From Saitoella complicata NRRL Y-17804 (taxonomy: Eukaryota > Ascomycota > Saitoellomycetes > Saitoellales > Saitoellaceae), in assembly GCF_001661265.1 (NCBI RefSeq), contig NW_017566992.1, positions 1,162,892 through 1,226,891 of the forward strand: a stretch of DNA of 64,000 nucleotides. Reading direction: 5' to 3'. Made by a program: the position numbers and the translations under genes. Positions 1 to 8,812 of the stretch are shown piece after piece (position 1 is the stretch's first letter; every line of letters begins with the position of its first letter). The notes beneath the pieces were generated by a model. That model saw nothing but the letters and a program-made list of their open reading frames with translations, made no database searches and was not told the DNA's origin.

Positions 1-554
1 ACGTTTGCGCACACATGCTCAGCAAACACCCCAAACTCCTCCCACTCTTCATGGCTCGCTTCGCGAAGAATTGCCCATTTGTCGTCCCAGTCTGGCGAAC
101 AGGACGGACAGAGGGGGATATGAAGCTCAACGGCATCAAACGCTTCGAGGACGGAAAATGGGAAGATGAATCACCCTACACGGAACGCATGTGCGGAATC
201 TTCGCAACCTACATCGCAACAACCCAAACAGAACTCTGGAACAACCAACCCAACCTACTCCCCTTCTCCGCCTCGTGGAAATGGATGGCGAGACTCCTCA
301 ATAAGCCACCACAATCTAGTGCGTCTCCGGCGATATATTCGATGTTTATGGATATTGCGGGAGAAAAGTTTGTGAGGGTGTATGGGAAGCAGGGGGATAA
401 GATGATTAGGCTTGCTGTTGGGGGGTGGGTGGAGGCTGGGAAGGGGATTGAGGGGCCGGCTATGCGGAGTAGTTCTGTGAGGTTGCAGATTATGGGGGAG
501 GAGTACATCAAGACGGGGAAGTTGAAGGAGTTTGAGGGGAATTTCGATAACTGA
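1..554 (+). CDS. GLE1: GLE1-like mRNA export factor, C-terminal part (cut by window edge)
   Basis: The reading frame enters at the window edge (codon phase starts at base 3) and ends at TGA 552-554, giving the last ~183 residues. The text 'HPKLLPLFMARF', followed by a 'CPFVVP' stretch, a 'YTERMCGIFATY' helix and 'WKWMARLLN', follows the conserved C-terminal domain of GLE1. In other fungi GLE1 sits on the cytoplasmic face of the nuclear pore and, with inositol hexakisphosphate, activates the DEAD-box helicase Dbp5 during mRNA export. Only the C-terminal helical domain is visible, so the N-terminal coiled coil and nucleoporin-binding part cannot be judged. The gene is convergent with UBP8, whose stop lies ~195 bp downstream. 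The family call rests on motif recall, not on a search. Confidence 0.78.
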   Translation, partial: VCAHMLSKHPKLLPLFMARFAKNCPFVVPVWRTGRTEGDMKLNGIKRFEDGKWEDESPYTERMCGIFATYIATTQTELWNNQPNLLPFSASWKWMARLLNKPPQSSASPAIYSMFMDIAGEKFVRVYGKQGDKMIRLAVGGWVEAGKGIEGPAMRSSSVRLQIMGEEYIKTGKLKEFEGNFDN

Positions 555-748
555 GAGCCGACTTCGAAGCAGGTTCGATAGCCTTTATTTTGGGAACATC
601 CCGTGCTGTGGAACAAGGCACATAAAATGCAACCAATATATTATTCAAATGCTTCTATGATCAGCTGTACGCCTTTGCCATGCCATGCCTAAATTCCAAA
701 AATGCACCATCATCGCCAACTCCCCCTTCTACCACACATGCGCTTCTC

Positions 749-2560
749 TCAAGCCTCCTGAATATCCGCAAACTCCAGTCTCCTCTTAACATAAAACAAC
801 AAATACGCCTGACTCTTCGTAACCTGCCCCTCCGTCGCCGCCGTTACCATATGATCATCAAACAGGAACCAGTTGTCTCCACTTCGGGCAAAGTTGCGAT
901 AGTGACCTGTGTTGAGTTGTCCGACGTGGCAGACGACGCTGAAGAGGTCGTACATACCGCTCTCCGGGTCAAGGGGGTGTTCGGGGGAGTTGTGGGCGCG
1001 GGTGGTGTAGGGGAGCATGTCGAGTTGGATGGGGAAGCGGACGTAGGTGTCGACTTTTCCTGATGAGAGCGAGGAGTGTTCGAAACGCTGTAAGATGATA
1101 GTGTTAGCTGAATCACACATGATCAAGTACTACCATACCTTTAGTTGTACACCCAATACAGGCGGCAATTTCTTGATGCTCATCTGCTTCGTCGATTCCT
1201 GCGCTCCACACTTCTCACATCGATGTTCCGCACCCAACTTCTCATTCCCCATAAATCGCTCCAGACAATCCCTCAACGTCACACCTTCCCCGTCGATCGT
1301 CGGTACCCCGTTACTCGCGATCGATAAACTGAGATCCATCATCGGATCTCTCGCAACACTCACGTTCCCGCAGTTTCCGCAGGTGATTTGGTTGTTGAGG
1401 ACGCCGCCAAAGGTCTGGTGCACGATGCAGTGGCAGTGGCCTTTGTTTGTGTGGGTGGGTGTGTGGAGGTGGATTTGGTTGAGGAGGGTTACGAGGAATT
1501 CGTGGGCGTCGTGTTGGGCGTATCCAGCGAGTTCGGTTGAGGACTGCCACATCGTAGCCAGGAAGGACGACGGGCCGAAAGATTGTATGTCCTCCGTCGC
1601 GGATGAGAAGAACTGTGCACGTCCTTCTTGTAAGCCACCGTGATCGTTGTCATTTCAGAAGTAATTCTACAAACCTCGGAGACGATCGCATCCATCGCAC
1701 AACAAACACAATGCGTCCTCCCACACATCCGCTTTGAATGCCTCTCACTCAGGAAGTAATTCCGTATAAGCGGGTTGTGGATCAAACTCTGTAGTACGAC
1801 GCTCATGAAGCACGTAGCTCCCAGGTTCTGTATTCCGCGTAGTCCAGAAGCTGGAAGCAGACGAGATTGAGTTCATAGTAATATGGGGGTTTAGGTGGTG
1901 AGAAGATTACCTTGACATGCGGGTGGTTTTGTGTTCTCTTTGATCTTTGCAAGCTCTTCGGATGTAGGTTCCCAGTCGTTTAATTTCACGCGTTTGCTGT
2001 CTGTATGACAATGTGTTAACCCGTGGGCATCGTAGGGGGGCAAATATGACCTACTTGCGTGTCTTTTGGCAACGCGGTTCTCGGCGGCAGTCTCCTTGAC
2101 CTTGCGGATCTTGTCAAAGACGGGAACGTAGACGTAGTCCTGACAAGCCCAGCAATAGAGCTGTCCACTTGCGAAATCGAACGCTGTTGCAGTGCGAATA
2201 TAAGCCTTATGGACTGAACTTCCGTATGACATACTAACCGAAAAGGTGTCCAACTTTCTTTGCGTGTGCCTCGGCATGTTTACCGCGGAAACACCCGACA
2301 AATGGACATTGCAGACAGGTAAAGGTTCGTTTTAGCGGGTCCTGACAAACCTGACACTTCTGAAATACACTCGCCTATCTCACAGAAATACACAGTCAGC
2401 AAAGAGTCCTCGGATCAGCGAGCAGAGGACGACATACCCGTTCCATCCTCTTCGAATCCTTTACGCTATACAAAGCCATCACCGCCGCCGCGTTATTGAA
2501 GGCCTGCATCGCCGGCTTCCCCGCCTCCTTCAGCAAGTCCTTCGTATGTTTGCACACCAT
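749..2560 (-). CDS. UBP8: UBP8/USP22-type ubiquitin protease of the SAGA DUB module
   Basis: Seven exons, complement(join(749..1087,1139..1612,1675..1850,1911..2000,2055..2183,2239..2374,2438..2560)), encode 488 residues; all junctions are GT..AG and in frame. The N-terminus carries a ZnF-UBP domain (Cys/His text 'CQVCQDPL', 'CLQCPFVGC', 'HAEAHAKKVGH', then 'CWACQDYVYVP'). The USP fold follows with the Cys box 'NLGATCFM', the 'QHDAHEFL' helix, two zinc-binding CxxC pairs ('CGNCG' and 'CEKCG') and the His box 'GHYRNFARSGDNWFLFDD'. Ubp8 removes monoubiquitin from histone H2B and needs Sgf11/Sus1/Sgf73 to be active. The length matches the family (yeast 471). The start at 2558-2560 is the first ATG ahead of the ZnF domain. 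Confidence 0.93.
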
Positions 2561-2776
2561 TTTCAGGTTGAAATCGGGCAGTTTATGTGGTTGTTTGTGT
2601 CGCGTATACGTGCCCTTTTTAAAGTTACGAGCGGAGTAGCCCTAGAGTCTCACGGGCGCAGTAGCCAGGCTTTGCACGCAGGGTTGTCGATAACAGGCAA
2701 AACGTCATCACGGAGATCAGTTCAGAGGAGATGAAGCAGTCTGACAAGTAACAACTTCGACGAGTTCTACACAAGA

Positions 2777-3388
2777 ATGCCGGTTTTGCTTAAGGGATCA
2801 TGTCACTGCGGTCTTGTCCGCTTTACGATGGAGTCGAAAACGCCGGTTCCGTACCAACTGTGCGCTTGCTCCATCTGCCGTAAGGTGCGTAACTGGGAAC
2901 GAGCACCTTGATGGTCATGCCTGCTGACAACACTACGCACGAGCAGGTCGGTGGAGTCGGTGGCTCAATCAACCTCGGTGCGGACAACTCTGGGCTCAAA
3001 ATCATCCAGGGCAAGGAGCACATCAAGGTTTACCAGGCGGTTTTGGATCGTGACACGCCAGATCAGAAGCATGCCAGTTCGGAGCGTAGCTTCTGTGGAA
3101 ATTGTTCTTCCATGCTCTGGCTCTGGGATCATCGCTGGTACTTCACAGATCTCTAACATGTATATGCGGGTGGACTAACTAGCCGATCCCAGGCCCGAAC
3201 TGATCCACCCCTTCGCCTCGGCCATCGATGAACCTGAGCTCAAACTGCCAGAAGAGATGTACTGCATCATGCAGTCCTCTAAACCTTCCTATGTCCGCTG
3301 GCCGGAAGGGAAGAAGCAGGTCTTTGACACATATGGAGAGGAGTCTATCGAAGATTGGCACAAGAAGAACGGTGAGTTCGTTGAGTGA
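2777..3388 (+). CDS. GFA/CENP-V domain zinc protein
   Basis: Three exons, join(2777..2884,2947..3137,3193..3388), give about 164 residues. The protein shows the GFA-family (glutathione-dependent formaldehyde-activating / CENP-V) zinc ligand pattern: 'GSCHCG' near residue 10, 'CACSICRK' at about 30 and 'CGNCSSML' in the second exon. Family members are single-domain proteins with a beta-tent fold binding structural zinc. The link to formaldehyde-glutathione chemistry is disputed, so a specific reaction should not be assumed. The C-terminal 'DWHKKNG' is typical of fungal members. A good donor (GTGAGT) overlaps the last codons at 3372, so a further 3' exon is possible, but reading on gives a short natural-looking end. 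It starts ~220 bp from the UBP8 start and is divergent from it. Confidence 0.82.
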
Positions 3389-3969
3389 GGTATCCGTGCG
3401 AGGTGCGCGTTGTATGATAGGGATGTATGGCATTGAGTTAGGCGAATATATCCTTTATACCTACCGCACATTGAGAATATTCTTATGGCTTCTGGCCGTG
3501 GGGATAATCCGCGCTCCTATATACACTTCAGTCGTCGAAGAGGTTCGAGCGTCTACTGAATACTGACTGAACCCCCTGAGCTACGACTATCAAACAAACA
3601 AAAAATTACTCTTTCGACTTCTCCTTCCCCATCTCACCGTTAGAACTTAGGGAGACGGTTTGACGCGGAAGGTGTAGCAGTGAGAGCTTCTCAAGAAGAG
3701 AAACTCACAACATTCACAGACTTCATACTCAAAAATAACCGCAAAGTGCACTGTGATGATCTAGTTGGACGGGGAGGATTGGGATGGGTATATGAAAACC
3801 GTTCCCCCTAACGATTTGGTCGGACTATGTTCCCACGCCTAATCCGGCAGCAGCGGCGACGCCAGATACTACGACTGTACGTAAACAATAAATCGCAAGC
3901 CAATGATTTATTCAGTCAGAAGTCTTGAAATTGTATCTTTCTACAATCATATAAGATTCTAAAGCTGTC
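3389..3969. other. Intergenic, ~580 bp, between convergent genes
   Basis: This stretch lies between the GFA gene stop and the MNS1 stop, so it should hold two 3' UTRs. I looked for a small spliced gene on the minus strand, where short peptide-like segments end at about 3606, but no frame-consistent splice pair could be made. I see no RNA gene. Confidence 0.6.
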
Positions 3970-6690
3970 TTAAACGACAGGCCTTCTTAACGGATGAGCC
4001 TCAGTGTTGAGCACATACTCGTCCAGCGAGATCAAGCTCGGCTCAGAATAGAGAAGATAGAAATACTTAAGCGTTTCAGCGAACCTATGCAAATTGATTA
4101 GCGAAGATCCCAAAGTGTACAAGAGTCACATGTCCCACCAGAATGATTCCATAGAGTTCGTCAAGACCGGGGTCTTGTTGTCAACGTTGGAGATGGCCGA
4201 ATGTGCTGTGCTCGAGCGCGTTGCTGTCTCACTGTAAGAAGAAGTTAGCTACCGCCCGCGAGGAAACTCTTTTTCAGCTTACATGGCCTTCCACATCTTC
4301 CACCCCTTTTCCCTCCACTTCTTGTCGCCCGTGATCCTCCACATGTAAAACACGCTCTCGATCGCCTCCGGTCTTAGGATGTACTTCGGGTCCACGATCC
4401 GCTCCACTTCTCCGTTCGCATTCGAAGTGGTCTTGAAAGTAGGGGGGCCCAGTTGCGATCCTTGCTTCTTGGCCTGGGCTTTGGTGGCGATGTCATCTTG
4501 GGCGGCTTGCTGGTACTCTGCGTAGATGGAGCGGACTTCGTCGTCAGTCAGCGAAGTAAGGTCCATGTCAGGCGACAAGTCAACCAGAGCACGCTTGTCC
4601 TTTTCGACCTTGCCGTGAAGGGCAGAGCCCCACGTGTCCTCTGTGCTTTCCTCTGTAGTACCTGCTGTGGCGTTCTTCGGTGCCTCACGACCCTCTACGG
4701 CACCGGCACCGGCACCGATGGCTATCTTGACCTCCTTCATCTCAGCCTTAGCTTCGTCGACGTCGAGTTTCGCACCTTCAGTCTTCTCCGCCAGCTTATC
4801 TTTCTTGGTAGTAGTCATCGGACTCCCCTGGTATTTCGCCAGAAAGATCTCCGGCATAATCCCCGTCTCCATCACCTCATAACCCTTCACACAACCCTCC
4901 GTCAACTTCTCCGCGATGGCGAGATCAGCCTCCCTCCCCAGCAACTTACTACCAAGACCAAACATTCCGCCAATGAAACACGTCAAGTGCTGCATTTCGG
5001 GCTGGAATGATCTCTTGCCTTCGTTCGGGTTGATAGTGACCTGTCCCGCGAGGAGAACATTCGCGTTATCGGAGAATTCAGGCTTGAACAGAATGTTCTC
5101 CTTGATCGCTTCCACGGCGGTCGTGTACATGGCAGCATATTGACCAACGGCACCCCCAAGCAATGCATGCTCCTTGATCAAATATTCGTACAAGGAGTCA
5201 ATCATACCCGCCACGGAGTACTTCTGCGATGAGCCCCACGCCCTCAATCCAACTTCCTCGCACTGGACTTTCTTGTTCACAGGGTAAGAAGGCGGCAAAA
5301 ACGCACCCTCACCGTTCCCTTTACCGGCTCCCGTACCAACCTTACGCTGTGGAATGTGCTTGTTGGAGGAGAACTCTGGTCCAGTAGCGGCTTTGGCACC
5401 GTTGAAGGGAGCGAGGTCTCCATAGCCGGCTGCCTTCCTCTCTGCATCGCTTGGCCACTCGGGTGCATGCCCACTCAGACGCTTCACAAGACGACCCATC
5501 CCTTGCTCTGCCTTGACATCATCTTCCGTCTTCGCGAACACCCCAGCCGGAGGCGGCGGAGGTGGAAGAGGAGTCTTGATCTCCTCCTCGCCTCCGTGTA
5601 GCCTACAGCCACTCGCGTCAAACCTCAACGGGAACAACCCCTCGATGGACGAGTTATATTTCGCGAAGACTTCCAACGAATCCGTAACCCGCTGCACAGC
5701 ATCAAAGAACTTATCCTGTCCCGTCAGCTGAGCCAAACGAGTAAACTCGAGAGTCAAAGATCCAAGTTCGGCAGCCACCGCGTTCGTCTCGGAGCGGAGA
5801 CGTTGCGAGGGTGCATTCCGCCAGTCGTACTTCAGGATCGGCATCCTGTTAGGGGTGTCAAACGCGCCCATAAGCATGTTTCCCAACTCTGTAGCTTTCT
5901 CCAAGAGAACCTTATCTTTCCCGCCACTAAGATCATACGCGCTTAATAATCCACCGAGATACCTAATAGTAGTCTCAAAGACCGGGATGAACTGCGCCCT
6001 GCTCGAAGAGAAGTCTAGTCCGCTTACGAAATGCTTAGCGGCTTCATACTCATCGTCAAGATCCATGATGATCAGCGTATCGAGCGCATCAACGATAGTC
6101 GCCGCCCAACCAGCATACGGATCCTTCGGCGTGTTGGTGACTGGCGCAAGTTCATCGTGACCCCATGCATACTTCTTATACGCACTCCAATCCCTCACCA
6201 TTACTGTCTTGATCTCCTCGCGCCTCTTTAACCTCTCAATCTTCTCGGCCTCAGTCTCCGCCTCGAATACATGCTGCACATGAGGGAGAGCCTTTGTTGC
6301 GGCTGTAGGAAGCGAAATCACGGATCCACTGGGGACGGGATACTTCTCCTGCCCAGGTATAACGGGCTCAATATCCACCGGTAACGGCTGCGTACCACCG
6401 CTCCCGATCCCCGGAAGTAAATGCGGCGGAGGCTGGACCACGGGCGGGCCCATGCCGTAATCATCATTATCCAAACCGTCGCCCACGCCTTCACCGAACG
6501 CGAGATCCTCATCGTCAAACACTACTGGACCCTTCGGTCCTCCATGCTGTGGCGGACGATGCGGTGCATGCCCGGGCTCGAGCGGCCATTGGAAGGAGGA
6601 GCTTGCGTCGTAGGAAGTGCGTGCGGAGTGGAAGATCAAGAACAGGACCGCCGCGCCAAAGACGTAAAGGAAACGCGATCGGCGGATCAT
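3970..6690 (-). CDS. MNS1: GH47 alpha-1,2-mannosidase (ER/Golgi N-glycan trimming)
   Basis: Three exons, complement(join(3970..4084,4139..4231,4283..6690)), give 871 residues. A short cytosolic tail, '[20 protein letters not shown]', is a type II signal anchor. A Pro/Gly-rich stem follows, then the GH47 domain from about residue 155 ('[17 protein letters not shown]', '[13 protein letters not shown]'). The end is rebuilt across the two introns ('MESFW', '[15 protein letters not shown]', 'VLNTEAHP'), all strongly conserved. The enzyme trims Man9GlcNAc2 in the ER/early Golgi. The protein is longer than most class I mannosidases (~550-660) because of two hydrophilic insertions: one of ~100 residues near 370-470, and an Ala/Glu/Lys-rich one of ~110 residues near 640-750. 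ER versus Golgi subtype cannot be decided by eye. Confidence 0.93.
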
Positions 6691-7210
6691 TTTGCTGACC
6701 CTTTAAAGACAGTTATCTAAGAGAATGACTGTCGAACGGTGGGGGTGGGGTCGGTGTTGGTTGTCGCGTTCAGGATGTGGATTTTGAAGTGCAGCACAAT
6801 CTCGGTTCGCGGGTTCTTGCAGAGGCGGAGCAACCAAGAGCGCGGGGAAAACTCACCCGTGCTTAACTCAACTTGGGTTAACGTGTTATTACCGAAGGAT
6901 ACCTCATTAAACGCCTGTGGAAAGCAAGACCGCTATCATAACCATACTCGTATAGCCCTTGAACTGTGTTTCAAACTCCTTGGCAGTTCTGGGATTCGCT
7001 GCGCAACGTCTAGTTCCTCCTTGGCCATTCCGTTTCTTCTCACCATCCGCCCTTGCCCGTCAGCACTCCTCTAAAACGGTATAGCATTCGACACTTGTGC
7101 ATTAATGCTCACTGGATACCCAAACAGCCTGTTTCCGGAATCGCGCATACAGAAGATACACGCGAACAATCCTACATTTCACTGTAAGTCTGTCTCGTCT
7201 TTCGTTCCTC
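6691..7210. other. Intergenic, ~520 bp
   Basis: This is the upstream region of MNS1 and the downstream region of the small minus-strand gene that follows. I found no convincing TATA box, RNA gene or coding exon. Confidence 0.55.
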
Positions 7211-7410
7211 TCAAGGGTAAAACGAACCTAGTGGCCAGCAGATGATGGCAGCACAGATACCAATGATGAAACCCAATGTTGGGCCGACAATCTTAATGCG
7301 GCAAGGGTTTTGGTCAGTGACCTGGCAACAGATTGGGAGCTGTGCAGCATGCATTAGCAAGCGCTCCCTCGTGAACGCGAAGGCTAATGACATACGAAGA
7401 AGCAGTCCAT
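7211..7410 (-). CDS. Candidate 47-residue membrane microprotein, two exons
   Basis: Model complement(join(7211..7339,7396..7410)). A 15-nt first exon (MDCFF) is joined through a GTATGT donor and GCACAG acceptor (56-nt intron) to an exon reading 'LPICCQVTDQNPCRIKIVGP', then one hydrophobic helix 'TLGFIIGICAAIICWPL' and the short tail GSFYP. Five cysteines lie in the short head and within the helix. Evidence is the clean splice signals, the compact Cys-rich head plus single transmembrane segment, and a stop shortly after the helix. I do not recognise the family. It is not a PMP3/RCI protein and lacks the CYSTM 'CC..C.CC' core. The alternative is an unspliced 99-codon reading through the same region, which has a less protein-like N-terminus. 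Confidence 0.45.
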
Positions 7411-7805
7411 TGTGAGTTTTGTTCAACGATTGAAGATGGCTAAAGAGCTGGATGTATGCTGTTGGTATCCTTCTGCAGCTGGTGTAGTGTTTATTCTTGG
7501 CTCGCTCCACATGCCTTCCAACTTTAAGTGCCTCGTGATGTCATGGCTGCAACCTTGCCGTGTCGACCCCTTCTGATATACCAAGTTGAATTTTGGAACA
7601 TTTTTGAACAGAACAATTTCAATTATACGAGGCTTTTCCCTGTCTCAAATCAACCCTGCACTGGGTTGGAGGTCAAACCCTCTCCGTCACGTGCTCCACG
7701 CCCCCGCGCGCAACCCCTTTGAAATTTCCGGCGCCGCAGCACTGATGTTTCCTTACGCTCTTGAAGAGGCATCGAAACAGCTGCTGAGAAAGCGTCCGAC
7801 TAACA
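7411..7805. other. Intergenic, ~395 bp, divergent promoter region
   Basis: This separates the minus-strand microprotein candidate from the plus-strand eS31 fusion gene. No clear TATA box is seen ahead of the ribosomal gene, and a CACGTG-like core is lacking; the only notable motif is TCACGTGC at about 7687. Confidence 0.5.
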
Positions 7806-8421
7806 ATGCAGATCTTCGTTCGTGCTGACCGTACCTACACCCTCGACGTTGAGGTATGTTTCTCTCATTTCTCGCTTGTTTCAGTGACTTTTCGTCGCTA
7901 CGTGGCGAGCGACTCTTTGCCGTCAAGGATGATTAATTGACACATTGATTACAGGCTTCTACCTCCGTCTCCGCTGCCAAGGCCCAGATCGCGGCCAAGG
8001 CCGGCTTCCCCGCCGAGGAGCAGCGTCTCGTCTTCTCTGGCCAGTCCCTTGAGGATGCCGCCACTCTTGCCTCCTACGGTATCACCAAGGAGTCCAACAT
8101 CGACTTGGTCTTCCGTCTTTGCGGTGGTGCCAAGAAGCGCAAGAAGAAGACCTACACTACCCCCAAGAAGATCAAGCACAAGCACAGGAAGGTCAAGCTT
8201 GCTATCTTGAAGTACTACAAGGTCGACGGTGACTTCAAGATCCAGCGTCTTCGCCGCGAGTGCCCTGCCCCTACCTGTGGTGCTGGTACGTTTAATGCCG
8301 ATGTAATTACGATGTGAATGTGATGCTGATTGTTACTTTAGGTGTCTTCATGGCCTTCCACAAGGACCGTCAGCACTGTGGTAAGTGCGGTCTTACCTAC
8401 GCTTTCGAGAACAAGGCTTAA
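7806..8421 (+). CDS. RPS31: Divergent ubiquitin-like domain fused to ribosomal protein eS31 (S27a)
   Basis: Three exons, join(7806..7853,7955..8285,8342..8421), give 152 residues. Residues 75-152 are a normal eS31 with '[19 protein letters not shown]', a zinc ribbon 'CPAPTCG...CGKCG' and good conservation. The first 74 residues are a ubiquitin fold but far from ubiquitin. The beta1-beta2 loop is two residues short, Lys6 is Arg, the Lys48 position is Gln46, Leu8 and His68 of the hydrophobic patch are lost, and the tail reads RLCGG instead of RLRGG. Equivalents of Lys27, Lys33 and Lys63 remain. In most fungi this fusion carries canonical ubiquitin that is cleaved off and used. Here GG followed by Ala keeps a plausible cleavage site, but the product is unlikely to be ordinary ubiquitin. 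The role as small-subunit protein is secure. Confidence 0.95.
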
Positions 8422-8812
8422 GCGTAATTGCTTTCCCTTGCTACCAAACCGTGTAGCTGGCTGGGCGGGATGTGTGGTTGGATTTTTTGGGGATCTTTGT
8501 TTGATATCCAGAATTGAAGTCTGCTGTTCGTCCATGTCTCTGTCATCAACTTTCCACATTCTTCTTCTGTGTGCTTTGTATGCTGTAGTGACTCTTGTGG
8601 ACGATCTCGGAATGAATCTTTGATTGTTACAACTGCAACCCTTATATGCTGTGGGTTCATGTCCTTCAGTGCAGCTGCGTTCTTATCGTCACGTGATGTG
8701 CTATATTTGGCAACAGCTGCTAAAAGTCGACAGAAAGTTCGGCCTCACAGAAACAACCTTGGAAGCACTGTAACGACGACAACGGCAAAGTCCCAAAAAC
8801 GACACAAATCAG
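8422..8812. other. Intergenic, ~390 bp
   Basis: This is the 3' UTR of the eS31 gene followed by the promoter of the PPR gene. A CACGTGATGTG motif (TCACGTGA type) at about 8689-8698 could be a bHLH (Cbf1/Pho4-like) site. Nothing else stands out. Confidence 0.5.

Noticed and set aside
3600-3960. Possible small spliced minus-strand gene downstream of MNS1.
   Set aside because: A Gly/Ala-rich segment and a short Lys-rich end are visible, but no pair of splice sites keeps one frame, and no start is convincing.
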